Assembly: GCA_945919465.1 (NCBI GenBank)
Contig: CAMEJG010000004.1
Coordinates: 1 to 64,000, forward strand
Source of the DNA: an uncultured Anaeroplasma sp.
Lineage (GTDB): Bacteria; Bacillota_I; Bacilli_A; Acholeplasmatales; Anaeroplasmataceae
Direction of reading: 5' to 3'
Length of the DNA stretch: 64,000 nt
Part shown: one piece after another, positions 42,940 to 52,675 of the stretch
How the letters are laid out: each line of letters opens with the position of its first letter
Position numbering within the stretch: position 1 is the stretch's first letter
Position numbers and translations under genes: made by a program
Notes under the pieces: model-generated
The model's database searches: none
Seen by the model: only the letters and a program-made list of their open reading frames with translations
Told to the model about the DNA's origin: nothing

Positions 42940-43383
42940 ATGGAAAAGATTGAAAGCTTTAAGGTAGATCATTTAAAGCTATTACCAGGATTATATGTAT
43001 CTAGATGTGATACAATGGATAATTTTAGCTTTACTACCTATGATTTAAGATTTACAAGACCTAATTTTGAACCAGTTATGAATACTGCTCCAATTCATAC
43101 AATTGAGCATTTAGCTGCAACATATTTTAGAAATTATCATTCTGATAAGGTTATGTATTTTGGTCCTATGGGATGTAGAACAGGTTTTTATTTAATTTAT
43201 AAAGGTATGCCTAATTTAGATGAAACTAAAAAGGATGTTCTTGATTGCTTAAATTTTATTATCAATTTTAATGGAGATATTCCTGGTGCTTCTCCAATAG
43301 AATGTGGTAATTATTTAGATTTAAATTTAGATATGGCAAAATATTATGCCAAAAGATATAAGGATATTTTAGAAAACAATTAA
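42940..43383 (+). CDS. luxS: S-ribosylhomocysteine lyase LuxS
   Basis: This 147-residue metalloenzyme splits S-ribosylhomocysteine to homocysteine and the AI-2 precursor DPD. The metal ligands are in HTIEH (H53, H57; E56 catalytic) and the later ECGNYL Cys. C79 lies in GCRTGFY. It starts 1 base after hisS with AAGGA upstream. It serves the activated methyl cycle and possibly AI-2 signalling. Confidence 0.96.
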   Translation: MEKIESFKVDHLKLLPGLYVSRCDTMDNFSFTTYDLRFTRPNFEPVMNTAPIHTIEHLAATYFRNYHSDKVMYFGPMGCRTGFYLIYKGMPNLDETKKDVLDCLNFIINFNGDIPGASPIECGNYLDLNLDMAKYYAKRYKDILENN

Positions 43384-43405
43384 TAAAATATTCTAGAGGT
43401 GGATT

Positions 43406-45754
43406 ATGACACTAGATAAATTAAAAGTAGGTTCTTCAGCTACTATTTTAGAAGTAGGAGCTACAGAGTCCTTACGTCAGCATTTACTCGATATGGGATT
43501 AATACCAGGTGCGGTTGTAACTGTAACGAAATTTGCTCCTATGGGAGATCCTATGCAGGTATTAGTTCATGGATATGAATTAACATTGAGATTAAGTGAT
43601 GCTGTAAATATAAAGATATCTGAAGCATTTATTAAGGATAAAGAAGAAAATATAATAAATAAAAATATAAAAAAGCCTCATCCTGGTTTAGGTGAGGGTG
43701 GAAAATATCATGATTCAACTCATGAAAATCCTTTGAATAAGGATGAGATTTTATCATTCGCATTAGCAGGAAATCAAAATTGTGGAAAAACTACATTGTT
43801 TAATCAATTAACAGGTTCTAACCAGCATGTAGGTAATTTTCCTGGAGTTACAGTAGATCAAAAAAGTGGTGTAATTAGAGGACATCAAAATACATTAGTT
43901 GTTGATTTACCTGGTATTTATTCATTATCACCATATAGTGATGAGGAAATTGTATCTAGAAAATATATCTTAGAAAATGATCCTAAAGGTATTATTAATA
44001 TAGTAGATGCAAATAACATTGAAAGAAATTTATATTTAACACTTCAATTAATGGAGCTTGAAAAGCCAATGACATTAGCCTTAAATATGATGGATGAGGT
44101 TAATAATAATGGTGGTTATATTAATGTAAATAGGATGGAGGAATTATTAGGTATTCCTGTTGTCCCTATTTCTGCAAAAAAGAATGAAGGAGTAGATGAA
44201 TTAGTTAGTCATGCTATTCATGTTGCTTATTATCAAGAAAAACCAGCTGTTAATGATTTTTGTGATATAAATGATCATTGTGGTGCTGTTCATAGAGCTA
44301 TACATGGTATTATGTATTTAATTGAGGATCATGCTAAATTTGCTAATATTCCTTTAAGATTTGCTGCTACAAAGGTTATTGAAAATGATAAATTGGTTAT
44401 TGATGCATTAAAATTAACTCAAAATGAGCTTGAAATGATTGAACATATAGTAACCCAAATGGAGCTTGAAAGAGGATTAGATAGAAGTGCCGCAATAGCT
44501 GATATGAGATATTCATTTATTTCTCAGGTATGTAAAGAATGTGTTATTAAACCAAATGAATCAAAGGAACATATTAGAAGTCAAAAAATTGATAAGCTTT
44601 TAACAGGAAAATATACTGCAATACCAATGTTTATTTTAATATTAGGATTAGTATTTTTTTTAACATTTAATGTTATTGGTGCTGCTTTACAGGATTTACT
44701 ATCTTTAGGAATAGATTCATTGACAAATTTATTAGATAATTTGTTTACCTCCTGGGGTGTTGAGCCTATTATACATTCTTTAGTAATTGATGGAATATTT
44801 TCTGGTATAGGAAGTGTAATATCATTTTTACCTATTATTATAGTATTATTTATCTTCTTATCACTTTTAGAAGATTCTGGTTATATGGCAAGAGTAGCAT
44901 TTGTAATGGATAGACTATTAAGAAAAATAGGATTATCCGGTAAATCAATAGTACCTATGCTTATAGGATTTGGTTGTACAGTACCTGGTGTAATGTCAAC
45001 AAGAACTCTATCATCAGATAGAGACAGAAAAATGACTATTATTCTTACTCCATTTATGAGCTGTTCTGCAAAGCTTCCTATATATAGCTTTATTGCTTCA
45101 TTATTCTTTGGAAATTTTGCTTGGCTTGTTATGTTATCTTTATATTTATTAGGAATTATTGTTGCGATAATAGTTGCCTTTATATCTAAAAGATTTATTT
45201 TTAAGGGTGAGGCAGTACCATTTATAATGGAGCTTCCTAATTATCGTTTACCAGGAATTAAAAATGTTTCTCAGCTATTATGGGAAAAAACAAAGGATTT
45301 TTTAAGTAGAGCCTTTACAGTAATATTAGTTGCTACAATTGTGATTTGGTTCTTACAAAGCTTTAGCTTTAAGTTTGAATTTGTATCTGATTCTAGTCAA
45401 AGTATGCTTGCTGTAATTGCAGGAGGTATTAGCGTCTTATTTAAGCCTTTAGGATTTGGTGATTATAGATTTATTACTTCATTAATATCAGGCTTTTTAG
45501 CAAAAGAAGGAGTAGTATCTAGCTTAATGCTATTATTTGGTAGTAGTGATGCAATAGTACAATCTATTTCTACAGCTACTGCTTATACTTTCTTAGTATT
45601 TTCTTTATTATATACTCCTTGTGTTGCTGCTATGGCTGCTATTAGAAAGGAATTAGGAACTAAGTGGGCAGTATCTATTGGTATTTTCCATATTGTAGTA
45701 GCTTATTTAATAGCATTAGTATTTTCATTAATATTCTTATTATGTGGGGTATAA
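43406..45754 (+). CDS. feoB: Ferrous iron transporter FeoAB fusion
   Basis: This 782-residue protein fuses FeoA (about 1-75, an SH3-like domain with RQHLLDMGLIPGA) to FeoB. FeoB's G domain has GNQNCGKTT (G1), VDLPGIYSL (G3) and NMMDE (G4). The membrane part contains the two gate repeats and IGFGCTVPGVMSTRTL. It imports Fe2+ under anaerobic conditions. AGAGGTGG precedes ATG. A small FeoB-associated gene follows by 1 base. Confidence 0.96.
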   Translation: MTLDKLKVGSSATILEVGATESLRQHLLDMGLIPGAVVTVTKFAPMGDPMQVLVHGYELTLRLSDAVNIKISEAFIKDKEENIINKNIKKPHPGLGEGGKYHDSTHENPLNKDEILSFALAGNQNCGKTTLFNQLTGSNQHVGNFPGVTVDQKSGVIRGHQNTLVVDLPGIYSLSPYSDEEIVSRKYILENDPKGIINIVDANNIERNLYLTLQLMELEKPMTLALNMMDEVNNNGGYINVNRMEELLGIPVVPISAKKNEGVDELVSHAIHVAYYQEKPAVNDFCDINDHCGAVHRAIHGIMYLIEDHAKFANIPLRFAATKVIENDKLVIDALKLTQNELEMIEHIVTQMELERGLDRSAAIADMRYSFISQVCKECVIKPNESKEHIRSQKIDKLLTGKYTAIPMFILILGLVFFLTFNVIGAALQDLLSLGIDSLTNLLDNLFTSWGVEPIIHSLVIDGIFSGIGSVISFLPIIIVLFIFLSLLEDSGYMARVAFVMDRLLRKIGLSGKSIVPMLIGFGCTVPGVMSTRTLSSDRDRKMTIILTPFMSCSAKLPIYSFIASLFFGNFAWLVMLSLYLLGIIVAIIVAFISKRFIFKGEAVPFIMELPNYRLPGIKNVSQLLWEKTKDFLSRAFTVILVATIVIWFLQSFSFKFEFVSDSSQSMLAVIAGGISVLFKPLGFGDYRFITSLISGFLAKEGVVSSLMLLFGSSDAIVQSISTATAYTFLVFSLLYTPCVAAMAAIRKELGTKWAVSIGIFHIVVAYLIALVFSLIFLLCGV

Positions 45755-45755
45755 T

Positions 45756-45884
45756 ATGAACCTTATTTCATGGATTATTTTAGGTATAATTATTATTATA
45801 GTTATAGGAATAATTATTTATCTAATTAAAAATAGAAAAAAAGGTTGTGGCTGTTGTAATAAAGATTGTCCCTATAAAAAATAA
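45756..45884 (+). CDS. FeoB-associated Cys-rich membrane protein
   Basis: This 42-residue protein starts 1 base after feoAB. It has one membrane helix (about 5-24) and a Cys-rich tail, GCGCCNKDCPYKK. This matches the small FeoB-associated family found next to FeoB in many Bacillota. It probably handles Fe2+ at the cytoplasmic face of FeoB. Its stop codon lies in the left arm of the terminator. Confidence 0.85.
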   Translation: MNLISWIILGIIIIIVIGIIIYLIKNRKKGCGCCNKDCPYKK

Positions 45885-45910
45885 TGTACTAGTTTTCTAG
45901 TACATTTTTT
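45883..45910 (+). terminator. Terminator of the feo operon
   Basis: AATGTACTAG (45883-45892) pairs perfectly with CTAGTACATT (45897-45906), loop TTTT, then a T-run. Confidence 0.93.
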
Positions 45911-45929
45911 AAATGTAAGTGGAGGAAAT

Positions 45930-47123
45930 ATGAATAAAAATATAGAATTTGCTAAACTAGGATTAGGATTATTTGTTCATTATGGATTATTTAGTGTTTT
46001 AGGTAGTGGAGAATGGGCTAAATATACTAACAATATTCCTGATATAAAATATGAGAAATTAGCTTATTTATTTAATCCTAAAAAGAATTTTTTAGATGAT
46101 ATATGTAGCTTTGCTAAAGATAATGGTTTTAATTATATTGTATTTACTGCTCGTCATCATGATGGATTTTCATTATATGATACAAAGGATTTAAATGATT
46201 ATAATTCCTATCATTATATAAAAAGAGATCTTGTTCAAGAATTTATTTTATCATGTAAAAAATATAATTTATTACCAATTATATATCATACCTTAATAGA
46301 TTGGAAAGAAGAAAAGAATTTTTATTCTTTTTCAGATTATTTATCATATTTAAGAAATAGTATTGATTTATTATGTAGTAATTATGGACAAATAGGTGGT
46401 TTTTGGTTTGACGGAGAGTGGAAATATCCAAATTATGATTGGGAAGAAGAAAAATTATATAAAATGATTAATAGAAAACAGCCTAATGCATTAATAATTA
46501 ATAATTCTGGATTATCTAAATTAGGAGAAAGAAACTCAGAATATATTAATGTTATCACCTTTGAAGGTAATAAAATAGCTAATTATGATTATCATAAAAG
46601 TATTAATCTATATGCAGCTGAGGCTTGTCAAACCTTAAATGATCATTGGGGATATGCTAAAAATGATATTAATTATAAATCAATAAAGGAAATACTATTA
46701 AATTTTTTAAATTGTAGAAGATATGGAGGTAACTATTTATTAAATATAGGTCCTAAAGAGGATGGTTCTATTAGAGAATATGAAAAAGAATTTGTTAATT
46801 TATTAGGTAATTGGATAAATTTAAATAAAGAAGCATTATTTAATACTGTTCCTTATGAAATGAATTTACCTAGTAATTCTTTTACGTTAAGAAATGATAA
46901 TAATATTTATATAATAATAGAAAATATTCCTATGATTATTGATAATAATGTTGGAATATATAATAATAATCCAATTATAATTAATTTAGCTAATCTAAAA
47001 TATAAGAAAATATATTGGCTAGATAATAAGTCTTTAATTACTCCTGAATTTAATCAATATGTTGTAGAGCCATTTAATTATGGAAATTCAATGATTGCAA
47101 GAATATTAAAAATAGAATTATAA
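45930..47123 (+). CDS. GH29 alpha-L-fucosidase
   Basis: This 397-residue retaining glycosidase shows GLFVHYGLFSVLGSGEW, the TARHHDGF block and the nucleophile D161 in GGFWFDGEW. It removes alpha-L-fucose from glycans such as mucin or milk oligosaccharides. There is no signal peptide, so it works on imported oligosaccharides in the cytoplasm. GTGGAGG precedes ATG. It is flanked by iron and copper genes rather than sugar transport genes. Confidence 0.93.
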   Translation: MNKNIEFAKLGLGLFVHYGLFSVLGSGEWAKYTNNIPDIKYEKLAYLFNPKKNFLDDICSFAKDNGFNYIVFTARHHDGFSLYDTKDLNDYNSYHYIKRDLVQEFILSCKKYNLLPIIYHTLIDWKEEKNFYSFSDYLSYLRNSIDLLCSNYGQIGGFWFDGEWKYPNYDWEEEKLYKMINRKQPNALIINNSGLSKLGERNSEYINVITFEGNKIANYDYHKSINLYAAEACQTLNDHWGYAKNDINYKSIKEILLNFLNCRRYGGNYLLNIGPKEDGSIREYEKEFVNLLGNWINLNKEALFNTVPYEMNLPSNSFTLRNDNNIYIIIENIPMIIDNNVGIYNNNPIIINLANLKYKKIYWLDNKSLITPEFNQYVVEPFNYGNSMIARILKIEL

Positions 47124-47131
47124 AATCAATC

Positions 47132-47160
47132 TTGAAATATACCCCAATAGGGTATATAAT
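47132..47160 (+). promoter_or_regulatory. Copper-responsive promoter with CsoR operator
   Basis: TTGAAA (47132-47137), a 17-base spacer and TATAAT (47155-47160) form the promoter. The spacer holds ATACCC, 5 bases, GGGTAT (47139-47155), which matches the G-tract/C-tract inverted repeat bound by CsoR repressors. Copper binding to CsoR should release it. Confidence 0.8.
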
Positions 47161-47185
47161 ATAGGACGTGGGAGGTATATATCAA

Positions 47186-47488
47186 ATGACAAAAAATAAT
47201 AATTGTTGTGAAATGAAATACACTATAAGAGGTGAAGAGGAAAAGAAAAACATTCAAAGAAGAATGAATATTCTTATTGGACAAATGAACGGAATAAAAA
47301 CAATGATAGATGAGGATAGATATTGTGAAGATGTTATTATGCAGCTATTAGCTATTGATAAAGGTATTCAAAGCTTATCTGATTCATTACTTGAAAGACA
47401 TATTAAAACCTGTATAACTGAAGAGGTTAAAAAAGAAAATTATGATGCTTTAGATGAGGTTATAAGAATTATTAGGAGGTATCGATGA
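47186..47488 (+). CDS. csoR: Copper-sensing repressor CsoR
   Basis: This 100-residue all-helical DUF156 regulator has the Cu(I) ligand triad C47, H72 and C76 (YCEDV and ERHIKTC). It also carries an N-terminal CC pair (7-8) of unknown role. ATG 47186 follows GGGAGG; the GTG at 47168 lies in the operator-proximal leader. It overlaps copA by 4 bases and represses the operon from the site at 47139-47155. Confidence 0.93.
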   Translation: MTKNNNCCEMKYTIRGEEEKKNIQRRMNILIGQMNGIKTMIDEDRYCEDVIMQLLAIDKGIQSLSDSLLERHIKTCITEEVKKENYDALDEVIRIIRRYR

Positions 47489-49950
47489 AAAAAGAAAATT
47501 TTAATGTTTCTGGAATGACCTGTAGTAGCTGTCAAGCTCATGTTGAAAAAGCAGTAAATAAGCTTGAAGGTGTAAAATTATGTAATGTTAATTTGCTAAA
47601 AAATACAATGAGTGTTGAATTTGATGAGAATATAACCTCAATAGAAGAAATAGAAAATAGTGTAAGTGATGCAGGATATAGTGCCTCATTAGCCAATAAA
47701 AAGGAAGAAAATAAAATAATTGTAAAAAAAGATTATTCATTATTAAAATTAATTTGTTCTATTATTATCCTATTAATATTAATGTATTTTTCAATGGGAA
47801 ATATGATGTGGGGATGGCCATCACCTAAAATATTTGATCATCATGAAAATCCTATGGGATTTGCATTAATACAATTTATTTTAGTATTACCAATTATATA
47901 TATTTATAAAAATTATTTCATTTCTGGTTTTAAGCATCTAATTAATAAAGCTCCAAATATGGATACTTTAATTTCATTAGGTTCTTTGTTTTCTATTTTA
48001 TATGGTATCTATGCTATGTTTATGATCAGCTTAGGTAATATAGAGTATCATATGTATTTATATTTTGAATCAGCTGGAATGATATTAGTATTTGTTAGCA
48101 TTGGAAAATATCTAGAAGGCTTATCTAAGAAAAAAACAACTAAAGCAATAGAAGGCTTAATGGAATTAGTACCTAAAAATGTAACTATTTTAAAAGATGG
48201 AAAAGAAATAATTGTAAAAGAAGAAAATATTAAAGTAGATGATATTTTAATAATCAAAAAAGGTGAAAGAATTGCAGTAGATGGAATTATTATTGATGGT
48301 GCAGCCTCTATTGATGAATCTACTATTACTGGAGAAGCAATTCCTGTTTATAAAAAAATAAATGATGAGGTAATTTCATCAACAATAATAGAATCAGGGT
48401 TTATTAAAGTAAAAGCTTTAAAGGTTGGAAGTGATACTACAATAGCCAATATTATTAGACTTGTTGATGAGGCATCTAATTCTAAAGCACCTATTTCTAA
48501 GCTTGCTGATAAAATATCTGGAATCTTTGTACCTATTATTTTAGCAATTTCAATATTAGTATTTATTGGTAACATTTTATATATTAATATTGCAAATCCT
48601 TCATATGTAAATAATACCTTTGAGGTAGCATTAAATTTTGCTATCACATGTATAGTTATTGCATGTCCATGTGCTTTAGGTCTTGCAACACCTGTTGCGA
48701 TTATGGTTTCAACGGGAAAGGGTGCTACAAATGGATTGTTGATAAAAAATGCAGAAATTTTAGAAAAAACTCATTTAATTAATACTATTGTCTTAGATAA
48801 AACAGGTACTATTACCGAAGGAAAGCCTAAGGTAGTTGATTATATTTCTTTAGATAATAATATTGATTTAAAAGGAATATTATACAGCTTTGAGGCTAAA
48901 AGTGAACATCCCCTATCAAAAGCTATTTGTGAATATACTAATGGTAGTAAAATATATGAGGTAAATGATTATAAAAGTATTGAGGGAAAGGGTATTTCTG
49001 GATATATAGATAATGATTATTATCTAATTGGAAATACAAGAATAATAGATAATATTAATAAAGATATTATTGGTAAGATAGATGAATTATCAAGTGATGG
49101 AAAAACTACTTTAATTGTTGTAAAAAATGATAATGTTATAGGAATTATTGGAATTAAGGATGAAATCAAAAAGGATTCAAAAGAAGCTATATCAAAGCTT
49201 AGAAAAAAGAATATTGATGTAATTATGCTTACAGGAGATAATAGCCTTGTAGCCAATAAAATAGCTAATGAATTAGGTATTAATAAAGTTTATAGTGAGG
49301 TATATCCAGAGGATAAAGCTAATATTATTCAATCACTTAAGAAAAATGATAATATAGTAGCCATGGTTGGAGATGGAGTAAATGATGCGATTGCATTAAC
49401 TACTGCTGATATTGGTATTGCGATTGGAGCTGGTAGTAATATTGCATTAGATTCAGCAGATATTATTTTAGCTAGAAATAGTTTATTGGATGTAATTAAT
49501 GCAATTAAGCTAAGTAAAAGAACTATTAATACAATTAAGCTAGGATTATTTTGGGCTTTCTTTTATAATTTAGTTTGTGTATTATTAGCTACAGGAATAT
49601 TTTATTATATTTCAAATGGAACATTTAAAATAGAACCAATGTATGGAGCTATTGCTATGAGTATTTCTAGTGTTTCTGTAGTTTTAAATGCATTAACTAT
49701 TAATTTATTTAATTTTAATAAAAAAGAAAAAAAGGAGAAAATAAAAATGAAAAAGATTATTATTGATGTAGATGGAATGATGTGTAAGCATTGTAAGGCA
49801 CATGTTGAAGAGGCATGTATGAAGGTTTGTGGAGTTAATGAGGCAGTTGCTTCACTTGATGCTAAAAATGTTACTGTTTCATGTAATGACAATGTTACAA
49901 AAGAAGCATTAATTGATGCCATTAATAATGCTGGTTATAGTGCAAAATAA
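47485..49950 (+). CDS. copA: Cu(I)-exporting P-type ATPase with fused CopZ domain
   Basis: This 821-residue pump has an N-terminal heavy-metal domain (GMTCSSC, 9-15) and the membrane motif CPC (C394-C396). The phosphorylated D438 is in DKTGT, and TGD and GDGVND hinge motifs are present. After the last helix, a Lys/Glu-rich linker leads to a second heavy-metal domain (755-821, GMMCKHC, C767 and C770). That domain is the size and sequence of a free CopZ chaperone. It exports copper. It is translationally coupled to csoR. An internal ribosome binding site and ATG precede the C-terminal domain. Confidence 0.94.
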   Translation: MKKENFNVSGMTCSSCQAHVEKAVNKLEGVKLCNVNLLKNTMSVEFDENITSIEEIENSVSDAGYSASLANKKEENKIIVKKDYSLLKLICSIIILLILMYFSMGNMMWGWPSPKIFDHHENPMGFALIQFILVLPIIYIYKNYFISGFKHLINKAPNMDTLISLGSLFSILYGIYAMFMISLGNIEYHMYLYFESAGMILVFVSIGKYLEGLSKKKTTKAIEGLMELVPKNVTILKDGKEIIVKEENIKVDDILIIKKGERIAVDGIIIDGAASIDESTITGEAIPVYKKINDEVISSTIIESGFIKVKALKVGSDTTIANIIRLVDEASNSKAPISKLADKISGIFVPIILAISILVFIGNILYINIANPSYVNNTFEVALNFAITCIVIACPCALGLATPVAIMVSTGKGATNGLLIKNAEILEKTHLINTIVLDKTGTITEGKPKVVDYISLDNNIDLKGILYSFEAKSEHPLSKAICEYTNGSKIYEVNDYKSIEGKGISGYIDNDYYLIGNTRIIDNINKDIIGKIDELSSDGKTTLIVVKNDNVIGIIGIKDEIKKDSKEAISKLRKKNIDVIMLTGDNSLVANKIANELGINKVYSEVYPEDKANIIQSLKKNDNIVAMVGDGVNDAIALTTADIGIAIGAGSNIALDSADIILARNSLLDVINAIKLSKRTINTIKLGLFWAFFYNLVCVLLATGIFYYISNGTFKIEPMYGAIAMSISSVSVVLNALTINLFNFNKKEKKEKIKMKKIIIDVDGMMCKHCKAHVEEACMKVCGVNEAVASLDAKNVTVSCNDNVTKEALIDAINNAGYSAK
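49728..49737 (+). promoter_or_regulatory. In-phase slippery heptamer and internal Shine-Dalgarno in copA
   Basis: The copA reading frame passes through A AAA AAG (49728-49734) in the phase needed for -1 slippage. A -1 shift there would end at TGA 49764-49766, giving a pump without the CopZ domain. AAAGGAG (49731-49737) overlaps it and sits 9 bases before ATG 49747. Confidence 0.45.
49747..49950 (+). CDS. copZ: Possible free CopZ copper chaperone from an internal start
   Basis: ATG 49747 is in frame with copA and preceded by AAAGGAG at 9 bases, an optimal ribosome binding site. The 67-residue product is a complete heavy-metal-associated domain (GMMCKHC, NAGYSAK ending). It would be a free copper chaperone made from the same message as the pump. 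The site is seen directly; its use is inferred. Confidence 0.5.
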   Translation: MKKIIIDVDGMMCKHCKAHVEEACMKVCGVNEAVASLDAKNVTVSCNDNVTKEALIDAINNAGYSAK

Positions 49951-50053
49951 AACAAAAAGTGATAAATTGTACAACAATAAAAAAAATCTTGATATATTAT
50001 TGAAGAATTGATTATTTAATGATAAAATACTCCTTGATTTTTAGGAGGAGAAT

Positions 50054-50950
50054 ATGTTGAATTTATTTACATTTTTAACAAGTGCAACAGGAACTACTGC
50101 AGCAGGTTCTGGGACTCAAAATGAATTTACCACTATTGATTGGGGTGCATTATGGAATGCTATCTTAAATTGGTGTAAAACTACAGGTATTAGATTAATA
50201 ATAGCTATTATTATTTTAATTGTTTCATTTAAACTAATTAATTTTATATGTAAGAAGATTTCTAAAAAGCTTGAGAAGAAAAAAGTGGATCTTACTATTG
50301 CTAAAGTATCTGTAAGCTTTTTAAAGATAGTTTTAAAGGTATTAATTATTGTACTTATTGTTGGTTATGTTGGATTTGAAACTGCATCATTATCAGCAGT
50401 AATTCTTTCTTTAGGTACTGGTATTTCTTTAGCAGTTCAGGGTACATTATCTAATTTTGCTGGTGGTGTAATAATTGTAATAATGAGACCATTTAAGATT
50501 GGAGATTTTATTACTTCAAATGGACAATCTGGTACAGTTGAGGATATTAAATTATTCTATACTCATATTGTAACCCCTGATAATAAGGCTATAATGATTC
50601 CTAATGGTAGCTTAGCTAATAATGTTATTGTTAATGTATCTGCTAAAGAAGATAGAAGATGTGATCTTGTTATGCCAGTTGCATATGGTACTGATACAGA
50701 GTTTGCATTAACTGTTATTAGAGGAGTAATTGCAAAAAATGAAAAGGTATTTAATACACCTGAACCATTTGTTAAGGTTGGTGAGCTTGCAGATTCATCA
50801 ATTGATATTTATGTAAGAGTTTGGTGTAAGAATAGTGATTATTGGGATGTATATTTTAGCTTATTAAATAATATTAAAGATGCATTTGAGGAAAATCATA
50901 TTGAAATTCCATTTAATCAATTAGATGTAAATTTAAAGAATGCTGAATAA
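50054..50950 (+). CDS. mscS: Small-conductance mechanosensitive channel MscS
   Basis: This 298-residue channel has three membrane helices, the last (about 118-150) Gly/Ala-rich with SLGTGISLAVQGTLSNFAGG. It is followed by the MscS beta domain with RPFKIGDFI and IPNGSLAN. It opens under membrane tension to release solutes. A non-conserved, Thr/Gly-rich N-terminus (1-30) is outside. AGGAGGAG precedes ATG; monocistronic. Confidence 0.93.
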   Translation: MLNLFTFLTSATGTTAAGSGTQNEFTTIDWGALWNAILNWCKTTGIRLIIAIIILIVSFKLINFICKKISKKLEKKKVDLTIAKVSVSFLKIVLKVLIIVLIVGYVGFETASLSAVILSLGTGISLAVQGTLSNFAGGVIIVIMRPFKIGDFITSNGQSGTVEDIKLFYTHIVTPDNKAIMIPNGSLANNVIVNVSAKEDRRCDLVMPVAYGTDTEFALTVIRGVIAKNEKVFNTPEPFVKVGELADSSIDIYVRVWCKNSDYWDVYFSLLNNIKDAFEENHIEIPFNQLDVNLKNAE

Positions 50951-50957
50951 TATTTTT

Positions 50958-50992
50958 GGATATTTTCTTTTTTAGAAGATATCCTTTTTTTT
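50958..50992 (+). terminator. Terminator
   Basis: GGATAT (50958-50963) pairs with ATATCC (50979-50984), with inner TTC/GAA pairing, followed by eight T. Confidence 0.85.
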
Positions 50993-51068
50993 ATCATATT
51001 ACATTGACATAATAATATTTTATTAATATAATTTTTATAAATATATCGTTAAAAAAAGAGGTGCTAAT

Positions 51069-52550
51069 TTGAGTAAATATGTAATGACAATAGATCAGGG
51101 TACAACCTCATCAAGAGTTATTATTTTTGATGAAAGAGGTAATATAATTTGTAGAGTTTTAAAACCATTTAAACAAATATACCCTTTTGATGGTGCTATT
51201 GAGCATGATCCTATGGTTATATATGAGGATGTTGTTGAATTAATGCTTGAGGCATTAAAGCAAGTAAATATTGATTATAATGATTTAATTGGAGTAGGTA
51301 TAACTAATCAAAGAGAAACTACTGTATTATGGGATAAAAAAACAGGACTTCCAATTTATAATGCGATTGTGTGGCAATCAAATCAATCTAAGAATATTTG
51401 TGAAGAATTAATTAATAAAGGCTATAAAGATTTCATTAATGAAAAAACTGGATTATTGATTAATCCATATTTTAGTGCCTCTAAAATTAAATGGATTTTA
51501 GATAATGTTAAAGGTGCTAAAGAATTAATGAATGAAGGAAGACTGATGTTTGGTACTATTGATTCATGGTTAATTTATAAGCTAACTGGGAAGCATGTCA
51601 CTGATTATACTAATGCTTCAAGAACAATGCTATTTAATATTCATACTCTTAAATGGGATGAGGAGTTGTTAGATTTATTTGGAATTAATAATTCTATTTT
51701 ACCTAAGGTTGTTGATTCAAATTATAATGTTGGAGAAATTAAAGATAGTAGAATATCAGATATTGTAAAATTAAATATTTGTGCTATTTTAGGAGATCAG
51801 CAAGCTTCTCTTGTAGGACATGCATGTTTTAATCCTGGTAAATTAAAAATTACCTATGGTACAGGAAGCTTTATGCTTCTTAATACTGGTGATATACCTT
51901 TTAAAAGTAAAAATGGGTTATTAACTACAATTGCTTATTCTATAAATGGTACTGTTAGTTATGCTTTAGAGGGTAGTGTTTTTGTTGCTGGTAGTGCCTT
52001 TCAATTTATTAGAGATAATTTAGAAATAGTAAAATCCTTAGATGATGATGAATTTAATCAAGAAGATAGTAATGGAGTGATTTTCGTACCTGCACTAACA
52101 GGACTTGGTGCTCCATATTGGAATTCAAATACTAAGGGTGCTATTTATGGACTTACTCGTGCAACAACAAAAAAAGATATTGCCATTGCGACAATAGATG
52201 GAGTTGCATTAATGAATAATGATGTACTTCAAACTATGAAGGATGATACTGGCATTGAATTTGCAACTATTTCTGTTGATGGTGGAGCATCATTAAATCC
52301 CTATTTAATGCAAAGAGAATCAGATTATACTGGAAATAAAATTACTACTATTTCTACTAGTGAAGCTACCTCATTAGGAGTTTATTATTTAGTTATGCTA
52401 AATAATGGATTAATAAAATCTATAGAGGAAATAAATAATTTATATAAACCTATAAGATGCTATAGTCCATCTATGAATAAAAATAAAATAGAAAAAATTA
52501 AAGAAAATTGGAAAAAAGCAGTTAATGCTACTATCGAATTTTCTAAATAA
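51069..52550 (+). CDS. glpK: Glycerol kinase
   Basis: This 493-residue FGGY-family kinase starts SKYVMTIDQGTTSSR, with ITNQRETTVLW, IVWQS, GDQQASLVGH, YGTGSF and GGASLNPYLMQ. It phosphorylates glycerol to glycerol 3-phosphate. The start is TTG 51069, five bases after AGAGGTG; no ATG in that position would include the conserved N-terminus. No glpF or glpO is adjacent. Confidence 0.95.
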   Translation: MSKYVMTIDQGTTSSRVIIFDERGNIICRVLKPFKQIYPFDGAIEHDPMVIYEDVVELMLEALKQVNIDYNDLIGVGITNQRETTVLWDKKTGLPIYNAIVWQSNQSKNICEELINKGYKDFINEKTGLLINPYFSASKIKWILDNVKGAKELMNEGRLMFGTIDSWLIYKLTGKHVTDYTNASRTMLFNIHTLKWDEELLDLFGINNSILPKVVDSNYNVGEIKDSRISDIVKLNICAILGDQQASLVGHACFNPGKLKITYGTGSFMLLNTGDIPFKSKNGLLTTIAYSINGTVSYALEGSVFVAGSAFQFIRDNLEIVKSLDDDEFNQEDSNGVIFVPALTGLGAPYWNSNTKGAIYGLTRATTKKDIAIATIDGVALMNNDVLQTMKDDTGIEFATISVDGGASLNPYLMQRESDYTGNKITTISTSEATSLGVYYLVMLNNGLIKSIEEINNLYKPIRCYSPSMNKNKIEKIKENWKKAVNATIEFSK

Positions 52551-52675
52551 ATGTAATATTATATAATATTAAACACTATTCTTATTGAAATACAATAATT
52601 TTAATATTATAATTAAGAAAGTAATAAAATTAATTTTTAATTAATATAGTCATAAATATAGGGAGGTAAATAATT

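Noticed and set aside
49605..49922. Minus-strand frames inside copA
   Set aside because: They are antisense shadows of the ATPase and chaperone domains without start signals.
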